This document shows, in pieces, positions 31,231 to 40,623 of a stretch of DNA of 62,823 bases; positions within the stretch are counted from its first letter, which is position 1; each line of letters starts with the position of its first letter. The stretch covers positions 1-62,823 of the forward strand of contig JASLQF010000020.1 in the NCBI GenBank assembly GCA_030744625.1, given 5' to 3'. A program made the position numbers and the translations under genes. The notes beneath the pieces were generated by a model. The model ran no database searches. It was not told the DNA's origin and saw nothing but the letters and a program-made list of their open reading frames with translations. The stretch comes from Rhodospirillales bacterium (lineage in GTDB: Bacteria > Pseudomonadota > Alphaproteobacteria > Rhodospirillales > JASLQF01).

Positions 31231-31333
31231 AGCAAATCCCGAGCAAACTGAATCAGTTTGCGACGACGTATTTGCGTAACATCTATAAGTTAGAGCGTTT
31301 TTCGTGAACCCTTGTGAACGAAAAATGCTCTAG
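31227..31333. repeat. Palindromic intergenic element at the LLM oxidoreductase stop codon
   Basis: A 107-base unit bounded by the 8-bp inverted repeat CTAGAGCA ... TGCTCTAG. Inside are a near-perfect palindrome GCAAACTGA-A-TCAGTTTGC (31243-31261) and a second hairpin with arms AGAGCGTTTTTCGT (31292-31305) and ACGAAAAATGCTCT (31318-31331), 13 of 14 pairs. The left CTAG supplies the TAG stop of the upstream gene. It could work as a transcription terminator, but its boundaries make it look like an inserted repeat unit. Confidence 0.7.
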
Positions 31334-31353
31334 CTGCGTATCCCGGGTGAGGT

Positions 31354-32121
31354 TTAGCTGAGACTCAATCCGCCATCGATGAGCAGGGTCTGGCCGGTGA
31401 CGAAATCGCCACCGGTGACCAGGCTGACGATTGCCGCCGCCACGTCCTCGGTGGTGGCAATCCGGCCTAGGGGATAACTGGCCGACGCTTGGGCAACCGT
31501 CTGCTCATAGTCGTCGCCGTAATGGGTCTGCATCCATTTGGTGTCGGTAAAAGCGGGCGCCACCGCGTTGACGCGCACCTTCGGCGCCAGGGCGACGGCG
31601 AGTCCGCGCGTCAGGTAGATGAGCGCCGCCTTGGCCGAACCGTAGGCCAGCGAAGAGGCGGTGACGGTAGCCAGGACGCCCGACATGGACGAAACGTTGA
31701 CGATCATGCCGCCGGCCTCGGTGAGAAGCGGCGCCGCGGCGCGCGTGCAACGGAAAGCGCCCTTCACGTTGACGTCCATGATGTCGTCCCACATGGCGTC
31801 GGTCAGGCCTTCCAGATCCCTGACCGGGACCCAGTGGGTGATGCCGGCGTTGTTGACCAGCACATCCAGGCGCCCGAAACGTTCGCCCACCTGCCCTACC
31901 ATCCGGCGCACCTGATCGTCGTCCTTCAGGTCGGCATGCACGCACATGGCCTCGGCCCCGGTCTGGCGGACCTCGGCGGCCAGCGCTTCGGCCTCTTCCT
32001 TGGCGCTGCGGTAATTGATGGCGACGCCAGCCGCGCCTGACCTGGCCAGGTGCAACACCGTGGCCTGACCTATTCCCGTCGCTCCGCCGGTGACCAGCGC
32101 TACGCGGCCCTTAAGTTCCAT
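31354..32121 (-). CDS. SDR-family oxidoreductase
   Basis: Classical NAD(P)-dependent short-chain dehydrogenase, 255 residues. It shows the cofactor motif TGGATGIG, NNAG near residue 85, the catalytic Ser in VNVSSMSG near residue 140, the Tyr/Lys pair in AYGSAKAAL near residue 157, and a C-terminal GGDFVTGQTLLIDGG. Its start lies inside the 3' end of the lactonase gene (11-base overlap), so the two are co-translated. A sugar dehydrogenase role is suggested by that partner; the substrate is unknown. An alternative ATG two codons upstream exists. Confidence 0.9.
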   Translation of the reverse strand: MELKGRVALVTGGATGIGQATVLHLARSGAAGVAINYRSAKEEAEALAAEVRQTGAEAMCVHADLKDDDQVRRMVGQVGERFGRLDVLVNNAGITHWVPVRDLEGLTDAMWDDIMDVNVKGAFRCTRAAAPLLTEAGGMIVNVSSMSGVLATVTASSLAYGSAKAALIYLTRGLAVALAPKVRVNAVAPAFTDTKWMQTHYGDDYEQTVAQASASYPLGRIATTEDVAAAIVSLVTGGDFVTGQTLLIDGGLSLS

Positions 32122-33013
32122 GATCATTCTCCAAGCTGTTGGTAAGGTGGAAGCGGGGCTCGGCCAGGCCCTTGACGCCGACATCGACGGCGAAGACCGA
32201 TCCGGCCAGGGGCTGGACTGCGAGGGCGTCCTCGGGGAGCGGCAAGGTCGCCGAGGTCACGTACAGGGTATCCAGGCCGGGGCCGCCGAAGGCGCACGCC
32301 GTCGGCCGCTGCACGGGCACGCCGACGACCCGGTCGATGGTGCCGTCGGGGGCGTAGCGCCTGACGTGCCAGGCGCCGATGCAACAAATCCAATAGTAGC
32401 CCTCGGCGTCCACGGCGGCGCCGTCGGGCCGCCCCTCGCGGCCGTCGAAGTCGATGAAGAGGCGCCGGTTGGAGATATCGCCGCTGGCGCCGTCCAGGTC
32501 CCACGCCCACACGTGCTCCTGGCGGCTGTCGGAGTGGTACAGGATCGAGCCGTCGGGACTGAAGGCGAGGCCGTTGGGGCAGATGAGGTCGCCGACCATT
32601 TCCCGGCAGGTGCCGTCGGCGTCGTAACGGAACAGTGCGTTGGTCCGCCGGTCCATGGTCTCGACCAGGCTGCCCACCCAGAAGCGGCCCCATGGATCGC
32701 AGCGTCCGTCGTTGAAGCGGGCCTCGGGGTTGTCGGGCTCGAGGTCGAAGAGGCGCTCCATGGCGCCGCTCTCCAACTCGACGAAGGCGATGCCCGACTG
32801 CATGCCGGCGATGACGCGGCCGTCGGTGCAAAACGAGAAGCAGCCGATGCGCTCGGCCATGGGGAAGGTGCGGCGCGCCCCGGTTGCCGGATCGAGGCGC
32901 TCGATCGAGGGCCTGTAGATGTCGACCCAGTAGAGGGCCTGCTCGTCGTCGTGCCAGCGCGGCGATTCGCCGAGCCCAAAGGCTTCCTCGACGACGCGGC
33001 GGACCTCGTTCAT
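32111..33013 (-). CDS. SMP-30/gluconolactonase/LRE family lactonase
   Basis: Six-bladed beta-propeller metal-dependent lactonase, 300 residues. The metal ligands are visible as Glu in GLGESPRWHDDEQALYWVDI near residue 15, Asn/Asp in EARFNDGRCDPWGRFWVG near residue 100, Asn in CPNGLAFSPDG near residue 146 and Asp in LYHSDSRQ near residue 160. It hydrolyses sugar lactones made by a dehydrogenase, fitting the overlapping SDR gene as the step before it in a non-phosphorylating sugar oxidation route (inference). Confidence 0.92.
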   Translation of the reverse strand: MNEVRRVVEEAFGLGESPRWHDDEQALYWVDIYRPSIERLDPATGARRTFPMAERIGCFSFCTDGRVIAGMQSGIAFVELESGAMERLFDLEPDNPEARFNDGRCDPWGRFWVGSLVETMDRRTNALFRYDADGTCREMVGDLICPNGLAFSPDGSILYHSDSRQEHVWAWDLDGASGDISNRRLFIDFDGREGRPDGAAVDAEGYYWICCIGAWHVRRYAPDGTIDRVVGVPVQRPTACAFGGPGLDTLYVTSATLPLPEDALAVQPLAGSVFAVDVGVKGLAEPRFHLTNSLENDHGT

Positions 33014-33152
33014 GTGCGCTTCCCCCCGGCTTCCGGCGCCGGCAGTTTATGGGCCGGGGCGGCGCCCGGCAAGGTGAGGCGCGGCGCCTTGACGGCGGCG
33101 CGCGCCGTGGCGCAAGGTCGCGCGCCCAGGAACACAACGCGGGAAAAGCACG

Positions 33153-33548
33153 ATGGCAGCACCGATCTTTCACATGGCCGCCGGGGCGCCGACGCCGGTG
33201 GCGCCTTTCAGCCACGCCGTCGAGACCGACGGCTGGATCTTCGTCACCGGCCAGATGCCCAACGACCCCGAAGACGAGGCGGCGCCGCTGCCCGACGGCG
33301 TCGAGGCGCAGACCCGCAACTGCATGAACAACCTGAAGATCGTTCTCGCCTCCATGGGCCTCGGCCTCGAGCACGTCATCGTGGCGCGCGTCTACCTCAC
33401 CCACTTCAAACAAGACTACGCCGCCATGAACGCCACCTACGAGACCTACTTCGCGCCCGAGCGCCGCCCGGCGCGCACCTGCGTCGGCGTCACCGGCCTC
33501 GCCCTCGATGCCCGCGTCGAGATCGACCTGCTGGCGCGCCGCCCCTAG
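33153..33548 (+). CDS. RidA-family protein
   Basis: A 131-residue member of the Rid/YjgF family, trimeric proteins that in the RidA branch hydrolyse reactive enamine/imine intermediates. The characteristic Arg lies in ERRPARTCVGVTGLALDARVEIDL; GWIFVTGQMPND and CMNNLKIVLASMGLGLEHV are typical. It is divergent from the lactonase gene, and its stop overlaps that of the MFS gene by four bases (33545-33548). Confidence 0.9.
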   Translation: MAAPIFHMAAGAPTPVAPFSHAVETDGWIFVTGQMPNDPEDEAAPLPDGVEAQTRNCMNNLKIVLASMGLGLEHVIVARVYLTHFKQDYAAMNATYETYFAPERRPARTCVGVTGLALDARVEIDLLARRP

Positions 33549-34756
33549 CTCCGTGCTCCGGGGCGCCCGGCCACGAAGAACCAGACCAGGCAGACGAACT
33601 GCAGGGCCAGCATCACCGCGAAGGCCGTCTGGTAGGCGGCGAGCGGATATCCCCCCTCGGCGTTCGCCGGCCACAGGCCGATGACCACGCCGACGCCCCA
33701 CTGGGCGAGGAAGGCGGCGACGAAGTTGAGCACGTTGAGCCCGGTGATGACGCGCCCGGCGAGTTCGGGCGCGAACGCGGCCGGCATGATCGCGAAGGGC
33801 AGCACCCAGGACGAGCCGGCCAGGCCGAACAACACCATCAGCAGCGCCACCGAGCCCAGCCACGGCCAGGCCATCGCCGCCTGCACCGCCATGAACGCCA
33901 CCATGCAGGCGATGGCATAGGTCAATGGCGCAACACCGAGCCGGCCCAGGCGCTCGACGGCGGCGCCGAGGAGGACGAAACCGACCACCATCGCCGCCGC
34001 CATGAACAGCAGCGTGTCGGCCACGGCGGCGCGCCCCAAACCGGCCACGTCGTGCAGCCAGGGCCCGGCCCACAGGGACTGGATGGCGTAGAACGCCGCC
34101 TGGGTGGCGGTGGCGATGGGGGCGAGGCGCCAGAAGGCGCGGCTGGTGAAGACCTCGCCGACGCCGGCGAACTGGGCGCGCCAGGTGGAAGGCGATTGGC
34201 TGCCCGGACGCTCCGGCACGACCCAGTAAACGATGGCGGCAATGGCCAGGGTGAGGGCGCCGAGCGCGGTGAACACGCCGCGCCAGTCGGTGACGCCGAG
34301 CGCCGCCTCGACCGGCGCCGTGGCGGCCAGGGCGCCGAGGCCGCCGAAGGCGGTGAGACAGCCGTTGGCGAGCGCCCGGCGCTCGGGCGGAAACCAGATG
34401 ACGAAGGCCTTGATCCCCGCCATCAGGCAGGCCGACACGCCGACACCGATGAGGGCGCGCCCGACGAACAGGCTGGGCGCCCCTTCGGCGGCGGCGAACA
34501 GGAAGGCGCCGCCGGCGGCGACGACGAGCAGCATGGCCTCCGGGCGGCGCGGACCATAGCGGTCGAGGAGGACGCCGAGGGGCACCTGGGCGAGGGCGAA
34601 GGCGAGGAAGTAGACGCCGGTCAAAAGCCCGAGGTCGGCCGGGCGCAGGCCGACCTCGGCGATCAGGTCGGGGGCGATGACGGCGTTCACCGAGCGGTAG
34701 AGATAGGAGACGAAGAAACCGATGGCGAAGGGAACGAAGACGCGGACGATGATCAT
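33545..34756 (-). CDS. MFS transporter
   Basis: A 403-residue, twelve-helix major facilitator. The N-terminal half carries the loop 2-3 motif GVLLDRYGPRRPEAM and the RSVNAVIAPDL stretch seen in metabolite:proton symporters; the second half starts after a cytoplasmic loop near residue 190. The substrate cannot be read from the sequence; nearby catabolic genes (SDR, lactonase, AstE-like deacylase) make an organic acid or sugar-derivative importer plausible. Confidence 0.88.
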   Translation of the reverse strand: MIIVRVFVPFAIGFFVSYLYRSVNAVIAPDLIAEVGLRPADLGLLTGVYFLAFALAQVPLGVLLDRYGPRRPEAMLLVVAAGGAFLFAAAEGAPSLFVGRALIGVGVSACLMAGIKAFVIWFPPERRALANGCLTAFGGLGALAATAPVEAALGVTDWRGVFTALGALTLAIAAIVYWVVPERPGSQSPSTWRAQFAGVGEVFTSRAFWRLAPIATATQAAFYAIQSLWAGPWLHDVAGLGRAAVADTLLFMAAAMVVGFVLLGAAVERLGRLGVAPLTYAIACMVAFMAVQAAMAWPWLGSVALLMVLFGLAGSSWVLPFAIMPAAFAPELAGRVITGLNVLNFVAAFLAQWGVGVVIGLWPANAEGGYPLAAYQTAFAVMLALQFVCLVWFFVAGRPGARS

Positions 34757-34940
34757 GGACGGCGCCTCCCTTGCCGCGCGCTTGCGCCGGCGTTGCCGGC
34801 CGCCGATCCTACCCGAATTCGGCGGCGGGGAAACGCGCCAAGTCCCTCAAGCTGGACAGGGTCGGCACCAAGGGGTTGGTCGCGGGCACCGAGGCGCGGT
34901 ACCATCCGCCGCCCAACGAACGAACAGAGGAAGACGGGAA

Positions 34941-35936
34941 ATGAAGGTGCTCGAAGTGGCGGGGGTGTCGGCGGCGCCCGGAACCAAGGTCAGGGGATCG
35001 ACGCAGTATGTGGAGCTGGCCGACGGCTCGCCGGTGTCGTTGCCGCTGTTGCTCATCAACGGCGCCAGCGACGGCCCGCGCATGTACCTGGGCGCCGCCA
35101 TCCACGGCGACGAGGTCGACGGCGTGGCCATCCTGTTCCGCGCCCTGGCCGAGGTCGACCCGGCGACCCTGGCGGGAAGCATCGTGTGTGTGCCCGTGCA
35201 GCACCCGCTGGCCTTATACGCCGACCACCGCATTCCCGTCTCCCAGTACATGAAGTCGCCCCTCGACCAGGCGCCGCTCGACGCATGGACCGTGTTTCCC
35301 GGGAACGACAAGGGCAACCTCGCCCAATTGCTGGCCGCCAAGCTGTTCGGGATGATCACCGAATGCGACTATGCCATCGACATCCACACCCCGACCCGCG
35401 GCGGGCGCTACGTGCCGATCGCCATCCTGCCCCACCCCGACCTTGGCGAGCCGCGCAAGCGCGCCCGCGAGATGGCCGACGCCTTCGGCTCGGGGTGGAT
35501 CATGGACACCGACACCAGCTTCTACGTGAGCGACGGCATCCTGTGCGCCGAGGCGACGCGGGCCGGTGTCCCCGCCTTCACCTTCGAGATCGGCGAGGGC
35601 GGCCGGCTCGAGGACGCCGTCGTCGATGAGGGGGCGCGCTGCGTGCTCAACGCGTTGCGCTGGCTGAAGATGATCCCCGGCCCGATGAGGCCGCCCGAGA
35701 AGACCTACGTGATGCGCGAGTTCCTGGAAATTCGGGCCGAAAAGGGCGGCCTGCTGCTCAACCGAGCGGAGCTCGGCGACGTGGTCACCAAGGGACAGGT
35801 GCTGGCCCAGGTGTTCAACATCTACGGCGACGAGGTGCAGACCGTGACGGCGCCCGCCGACGGCGTCTTCGTGCGCACCACGACGCTCTCCACCGTCTCC
35901 ACCGGCGAGCGGGTGGCGACGCTCGGCCTGCTCTAG
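34941..35936 (+). CDS. Succinylglutamate desuccinylase/aspartoacylase (AstE/AspA) family deacylase
   Basis: A 331-residue zinc carboxypeptidase-fold amidohydrolase. The zinc ligands appear as His and Glu in AAIHGDEVDG (about residues 52-60) and His in AIDIHTPTRGG; FTFEIGEGG near residue 215 places the catalytic Glu. A C-terminal beta domain follows (GDVVTKGQVLAQVFNIYGDE). The family removes acyl groups from N-acyl amino acids or similar amides. AGAGGAAG lies upstream of the ATG. It is read away from the divergent MFS gene, 184 bases apart. Confidence 0.87.
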   Translation: MKVLEVAGVSAAPGTKVRGSTQYVELADGSPVSLPLLLINGASDGPRMYLGAAIHGDEVDGVAILFRALAEVDPATLAGSIVCVPVQHPLALYADHRIPVSQYMKSPLDQAPLDAWTVFPGNDKGNLAQLLAAKLFGMITECDYAIDIHTPTRGGRYVPIAILPHPDLGEPRKRAREMADAFGSGWIMDTDTSFYVSDGILCAEATRAGVPAFTFEIGEGGRLEDAVVDEGARCVLNALRWLKMIPGPMRPPEKTYVMREFLEIRAEKGGLLLNRAELGDVVTKGQVLAQVFNIYGDEVQTVTAPADGVFVRTTTLSTVSTGERVATLGLL

Positions 35937-36035
35937 CGGATTCCATCCACCGGGCGGCGGGGCGCGCCAATTAGGCATCCTTCGATTGCCGCGACGCCCC
36001 GCTTGGCGGATAATCCCGTCGAGGGGGCCCGCGTC

Positions 36036-37286
36036 ATGGCCAAGACCAAGACACCGCCCGCGGCACCGTCCCGTCCCGCCGAGGATTGGGATGCGGCGAT
36101 GCAGTCGGTCAGCGACTGGCTCATCGGCCAGGCGCTAAAAGACACCGCAATCGAGGATCTCTTCACCGGCCTCTGCGAGCGTCTGCTGGAGGCCGGCCTG
36201 CCCCTGTGGCGGGCTCACGTGGCGCTGTCGACGCTGCACCCCATGTTCATCGCCAAGGGGCGCACATGGCGGCGTGACGGCGGCCTCACCTCGGCGTCCT
36301 TCCGGCGCGGCGATCCCGAACGGGAGAATTGGCTCAAGAGCCCCCTTCATCATTTGGTGCAAGCCGACCTTGGCGAGTTGCGCCGCCGCCTGGAGGGGGC
36401 CAACGCCGAGCTCGACTTCCCCGTTCTCGAAGAGTTCCGAAGCGAAGGCGCCACCGATTATCTGGCGTTCGTCACGCCCTTCAGCGAGCGCCCCGACGCC
36501 CTCGCGAGGCGCGACGGCATGGCCACGTCGTGGACCACCGACCAGGCCGGCGGCTTCACCGACGGCCACGTGGCCACGCTCAGGCGGCTCGAGCCCAGGC
36601 TTGGCGCCACCATCAAGATGCGGGTGCGGGAGGAAACGGCGGTCAACGTGGTCTCCGCCTACCTCGGCACCAGCGCCGGCAAGCGGGTCCTCGACGGCCA
36701 CATCCAGCGCGGCGACGCCGAGACCCTCAACGCCGCCATCTGGTATTCCGACCTGCGCGGCTCCACGGCCATGGCCGACGGCATGCCGCCCGCCGAATTC
36801 CTCGGCGTCCTCAACGCCTATTTCGAGTGTACGGCGGGCGCCGTGCTCGACCACGGCGGCGAGGTGCTGCGCTTCATCGGCGACGCCGTGCTTGCCATCT
36901 TCCCCATCGACGGCCCGGGGGGCGGCGAGCGGGCGGCGCGCATGGCGATTGCCGCCGCCACCGATGCCGAGGGCCGCATGGCCCGCGTCAACGCGGAACG
37001 CGCCGAGGGGGGTGAGCACGGGCTCGAATTCGGGCTCGGCCTGCACGTCGGCGAATTGATGTTCGGCAACATCGGGGTGCCCGAGCGCGTCGAGTTCTCG
37101 GTCATCGGCCCCGCCGCCAACGAGGTGGCGCGCCTCGAGGACCTGACCAAGGAGCTGGACCGCCGGGTGGTGATGTCCGCCGCCTTCGCGCGCCTGCTGC
37201 CCAGGGAGTGCGAATCGCTGGGCCGCCACCGCCTGCGCGGGGTGAGCGCCGAACAGGAAGTCTTCGCGCCGCCGGCGTCGGGCTGA
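36036..37286 (+). CDS. Class III adenylate/guanylate cyclase domain protein
   Basis: A 416-residue protein with an N-terminal region of about 210 residues (ALKDTAIEDLFTGLCERLLE, SPLHHLVQADLGELRRRLEG) and a C-terminal class III cyclase domain from about 230: WYSDLRGSTAMAD with the first metal Asp, GEVLRFIGDAVLAIFP with the second, LGLHVGELMFGNIGV and the substrate-region Asn in GPAANEVARLEDL. It should make cAMP (or cGMP) from the nucleoside triphosphate. No membrane helix is seen. The ATG at 36036 has GAGGGG nine bases upstream and is preferred to a TTG at 36003. Confidence 0.88.
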   Translation: MAKTKTPPAAPSRPAEDWDAAMQSVSDWLIGQALKDTAIEDLFTGLCERLLEAGLPLWRAHVALSTLHPMFIAKGRTWRRDGGLTSASFRRGDPERENWLKSPLHHLVQADLGELRRRLEGANAELDFPVLEEFRSEGATDYLAFVTPFSERPDALARRDGMATSWTTDQAGGFTDGHVATLRRLEPRLGATIKMRVREETAVNVVSAYLGTSAGKRVLDGHIQRGDAETLNAAIWYSDLRGSTAMADGMPPAEFLGVLNAYFECTAGAVLDHGGEVLRFIGDAVLAIFPIDGPGGGERAARMAIAAATDAEGRMARVNAERAEGGEHGLEFGLGLHVGELMFGNIGVPERVEFSVIGPAANEVARLEDLTKELDRRVVMSAAFARLLPRECESLGRHRLRGVSAEQEVFAPPASG

Positions 37287-37290
37287 AGCC

Positions 37291-37971
37291 CTACAGCAAC
37301 CCCAGGCTCTTGAACGAGTTGTGGCCGCTCCTGGCCACGATGACGTGGTCGTGCAGCGTGATGCCGAGCTTTTCGCCGGCCTCGCGCACCTCGCGGGTCA
37401 TCTCGATGTCGTCTTCGGAAGGCGTGGCGTCGCCCGAGGGATGGTTGTGCACCATGATCAGCGCCGAGGCGCCGAGCTCGAGCGCCCGCTTGACCACCTC
37501 GCGCGGGTACACCGGCGTGTGGTCGACGGTGCCCTTCTGCTGCACCTCGTCGGCGATGAGCACGTTCTTGCGGTTGAGATAGAGGATGCGGAAGTTCTCG
37601 GCCGCCTCATAGGCCATGGCGGCGCGGCAGTAGTCGATGAGCTGCTGCCACGAGCTCAGCACCGGGCGTTCCATCACCTCGTCGCGCAACATGCGCAGGG
37701 CCGCGGCGCGCACCGTCTTGAGCGCCACGACGACGGCTTGGCCGATGCCCTCGACCTCGGCCAGCGCCCGGGCGTCGGCGTTGATGACCTCGGCGAATGA
37801 GCCGAAGCGCGCCAGCAGCGCCTTGGCGAGGGGCTTGACGTCGCGCCGGGGCAGCGCCGAGAAGAGCACCAGCTCGAGGAGTTCGTAGTCGGGAAGCGCT
37901 TCCGGCCCGCCCTTCATGAAGCGCTCCTGAAGGCGTTTGCGGTGGCCGGTGTAGTGCTTCTTGTCGGTCAC
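37291..37971 (-). CDS. radC: RadC/JAB-domain protein
   Basis: A 226-residue RadC-family protein: an N-terminal helix-hairpin-helix region ([36 protein letters not shown]) and a C-terminal JAMM metalloprotease-like domain with [14 protein letters not shown] near residue 177. The old link to DNA repair is not well supported; the biochemical role is open. Starts with GTG, ten bases after the map stop, as the last gene of sfsA-map-radC. Confidence 0.92.
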   Translation of the reverse strand: MTDKKHYTGHRKRLQERFMKGGPEALPDYELLELVLFSALPRRDVKPLAKALLARFGSFAEVINADARALAEVEGIGQAVVVALKTVRAAALRMLRDEVMERPVLSSWQQLIDYCRAAMAYEAAENFRILYLNRKNVLIADEVQQKGTVDHTPVYPREVVKRALELGASALIMVHNHPSGDATPSEDDIEMTREVREAGEKLGITLHDHVIVARSGHNSFKSLGLL

Positions 37972-37981
37972 CGCCGGGCCC

Positions 37982-38803
37982 TCAGGTTTCGTAGGGCGGC
38001 CGGTGGAGGCCGGCGGGCGACAGGGTGAATATCTCGTAACCGGTGGCGGTGACGCCGATCGAATGCTCGAACTGGCACGACAGCGATCGGTCCTTGGTGA
38101 CCGCCGTCCAGCCGTCGTCGAGCACCTTCACGTCGTAGCGTCCGGCGTTGATCATGGGCTCGATGGTGAAGAACATGCCCTCGCGCAGCTTCACGCCCTC
38201 GCCCGGGTTGCCGAAATGCATGATGTTGGGGGCGTCGTGGAAGACGCGGCCGAGGCCGTGGCCGCAGAAATCGCGCACCACCGAGTAGCGGTGCATTTCG
38301 GCATAGGTCTGGATGGCGTGGCCGATGTCGCCGACGGTGGCGCCGGGGCGCACCGCCTCGATGCCGCGCATCATGGCCTCGTAGGTGACGTCGGCCAGGC
38401 GGCGCGCCTTCACACCCACCTTGCCGATGCAGAACATGCGGCTCGAATCGCCGTGCCAGCCGTCGAGGATGACGGTGACGTCGATGTTGAGCACGTCGCC
38501 GGCCTGCAGGCGCTTGGGGCCGGGGATGCCGTGGCACACCACGTGGTTCACCGAGGTGCAGATGGACTTGGGGAAGCCCCGGTAATCGAGGGGCGCCGAG
38601 GTGGCGCCGTGGGCCTCGGTGAAGTCGTGGCAGAGCCGGTCGAGCTCTTCCGTCGTCACCCCCGGGCGCACGCGGGGCGTGACGAAATCGAGGGTTTCGG
38701 CGGCCAGGCGCCCGGCCTTGCGCATGGCCTCGAAATCCTCGGGGCCGTGGATCTTGATGCGCCGGCCTTCGCTGGCCGCGTCTTTCATGCTTGCGTCGTT
38801 CAT
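37982..38803 (-). CDS. map: Methionine aminopeptidase, type I
   Basis: Removes the initiator Met from nascent proteins. The 273-residue protein has the pita-bread fold ligands: [21 protein letters not shown] with Asp near residue 106, DSSRMFCIG with the second Asp, [14 protein letters not shown] with His near residue 180, FTIEPMIN with Glu, and [11 protein letters not shown] with the last Glu. Middle gene of sfsA-map-radC. Confidence 0.96.
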   Translation of the reverse strand: MNDASMKDAASEGRRIKIHGPEDFEAMRKAGRLAAETLDFVTPRVRPGVTTEELDRLCHDFTEAHGATSAPLDYRGFPKSICTSVNHVVCHGIPGPKRLQAGDVLNIDVTVILDGWHGDSSRMFCIGKVGVKARRLADVTYEAMMRGIEAVRPGATVGDIGHAIQTYAEMHRYSVVRDFCGHGLGRVFHDAPNIMHFGNPGEGVKLREGMFFTIEPMINAGRYDVKVLDDGWTAVTKDRSLSCQFEHSIGVTATGYEIFTLSPAGLHRPPYET

Positions 38804-38834
38804 GGGCTGATTATGGCATTACGCGCCGCTGAAT

Positions 38835-39584
38835 TCACGTCCCCGTGGAGCGGCGCGCCGAGCCGGGCGCCGCCGGCGGCTCGAAGGCAAGGGGCGCCGC
38901 CACCTCGATCGCCGTCGTCGATAGTCGGCAGGCGTAGCACACGGCCTCGACCCCGGCGGCCAGGGCATCGTCGAGGGCCTCGGCATAGACCGGGTCGATG
39001 TCGGCCGCGATGGCGAACCGACGGCTGTCCTCGCGTTGCGCCAGATAGACCATGACGGCGCGGTGTCCCTCGGCGACCATGCGCGACAGCTCGGCCAGGT
39101 GCTTGGTGCCGCGCGCCGTCACCGAATCGGGGAACTCGGCCGGCGCCGCGTCGTCGGCGCCGCGCCTCATGGTGACGTTCTTGACCTCGACGTAGCAGTC
39201 GGGGCGCCCGTCGTCCTCCAGCAACAGGTCGACGCGCGAGTTCTGGCCGTACTTGACCTCGCGGCGCAGCGTCGCGTAGCCGCCGAGCTCGGCGATGGCG
39301 CCGGCGCCGATCGCCTCTTCCACCAGGCGGTTGGGGTGGGCGGTGTTGATGCCGACGAGGCCGTCGCCGACGCGCACCAGCTCCCAGGTGTAGCGCAGCT
39401 TGCGCTCCGGGTTGCGGGCCGGCGACAGCCACACCTCGGAGCCCGGCGCGTTGACGCTGAGCATGGACCCGGGGTTGGCGCAGTGGGCGGTGACCACCTC
39501 GCCGCCGGCCAGCTCGACGTCGGCGAGGAACCGCTTGTAGCGGCGCACCAGCGTGCCGCGCACCAGGGGATCGGGGAATTCCAT
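38835..39584 (-). CDS. sfsA: SfsA-family protein
   Basis: A 249-residue SfsA protein, named for stimulating sugar fermentation in E. coli and carrying a nuclease-like fold with an OB-type N-terminus. Family signatures: RRYKRFLADVEL, TAHCANPGSMLSV, GINTAHPNRLVEEAI, RVDLLLEDDGRPDCYVEVKN (acidic/Lys active-site pattern) and FPDSVTARGTKHLAELSRM. The start at 39584 (MEFPDPLV) is typical. First gene ahead of map and radC. Confidence 0.93.
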   Translation of the reverse strand: MEFPDPLVRGTLVRRYKRFLADVELAGGEVVTAHCANPGSMLSVNAPGSEVWLSPARNPERKLRYTWELVRVGDGLVGINTAHPNRLVEEAIGAGAIAELGGYATLRREVKYGQNSRVDLLLEDDGRPDCYVEVKNVTMRRGADDAAPAEFPDSVTARGTKHLAELSRMVAEGHRAVMVYLAQREDSRRFAIAADIDPVYAEALDDALAAGVEAVCYACRLSTTAIEVAAPLAFEPPAAPGSARRSTGT

Positions 39585-39628
39585 GGCGCGGAACCTAATT
39601 GCCGCGCCTGGCCCTGGCAACCGCCGGC

Positions 39629-40555
39629 TCAGCGCGGCTTGGCCTTTTCACCGGCCGGGATCTCGGTGGTATCGAGGGCGTCGGCGAGGCGCGCCCGGGC
39701 GCTGCCCGGCGCCAGCGGCTTCTGCTGCGAGGGGTGCGGCGCCCAGGCGGTCAGGTAGATGACCTGGAAGGTGGCGGGGACGCGCCCGTCGGCGCCGGCG
39801 AACTGGTCGCGGTAGCGGGCGGCGGCGTTCATGAGGGTGGCGCGCCGGCTCAACCCCTTGCGGCGCCCGGAGACTGCGTTGGCTTCGCCCATGCCGCGCA
39901 GCTCGGCCATGAGCTCGAGGGGGTCGGCGTAGGACACCACCACGGTGTCGACGTCGACCACGGGCAACGCGAAGCCGGCGCGCCCAAGCAGGTTGCCGGC
40001 GTCGCGCACTTCGGCGAAGGGGGAGACCCTGGGGCTCAACCCCCCTTCCTCGGCGATCTCCGAACCGGCGAGGGCGGCGCGCAGTTCCTTGAGGGTCTCG
40101 CCGCCCAGCATGGCGGCGAGGAACAGTCCGTCGGGCTTGAGCGCCCGGCGCACCTGCACCAAGGCGCCGGGCAGGTCGTTCACCCAGTGCAGGCTCAGGC
40201 AACTGAGCACCAGGTCGAAGCAGGCGCCGGCGAAGGGCAGGAACTCCTCGCTGGCGGCCAGGCAGAGGCCGCCGGCGCGGCGCGCCATTCGCGGCGACAG
40301 GTCGCATTGGAACAGGGTCTCGATGCCGCCGCGGCCGCGCAGCAGGCGGCCCATCTGGCCACCGTGGCAGCCCAGGTCGAGGGCACGCGGGAAACGCCGC
40401 GTCACATCGTCGAGGCGGTCCGCCAGACGCTCGCCGACCTCGCCGATGAGGAAGTCGTGACCGCCGAGACCGGCCGCCGCGCGGTCCCGGTGGCGGCGCA
40501 CGGCGGCGCGGTCGAATACGTTCATGACCTCGTTCATGACCGGTGTCCGCGTCAT
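39629..40555 (-). CDS. SAM-dependent methyltransferase-fold protein, BioC/NDUFAF5-like
   Basis: A 308-residue class I methyltransferase-like protein. The start MTRTPVMNEVMNVFDRAAVR is typical for the NDUFAF5/BioC-like group, followed by the SAM motif ALDLGCHGGQMGRLL near residue 60, FDLVLSCLSLHWVNDLPGAL near residue 110 and LKPDGLFLAAMLGGETL near residue 140. NDUFAF5 homologues hydroxylate an arginine of complex I, while BioC methylates malonyl-ACP; the sequence alone does not decide between them. Divergent from comF with 68 bases between the starts. Confidence 0.83.
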   Translation of the reverse strand: MTRTPVMNEVMNVFDRAAVRRHRDRAAAGLGGHDFLIGEVGERLADRLDDVTRRFPRALDLGCHGGQMGRLLRGRGGIETLFQCDLSPRMARRAGGLCLAASEEFLPFAGACFDLVLSCLSLHWVNDLPGALVQVRRALKPDGLFLAAMLGGETLKELRAALAGSEIAEEGGLSPRVSPFAEVRDAGNLLGRAGFALPVVDVDTVVVSYADPLELMAELRGMGEANAVSGRRKGLSRRATLMNAAARYRDQFAGADGRVPATFQVIYLTAWAPHPSQQKPLAPGSARARLADALDTTEIPAGEKAKPR

Positions 40556-40623
40556 TTCATCCCTTGGGAACCATATGTTAGATTCTATCCATTCGGGAAC
40601 ACCATTCGGAGGGCGGCGCGGCG

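Noticed and set aside
32090..35629. A 1179-codon plus-strand open frame
   Set aside because: It spans the SDR-to-deacylase region out of frame with every recognisable gene there and has low-complexity composition.
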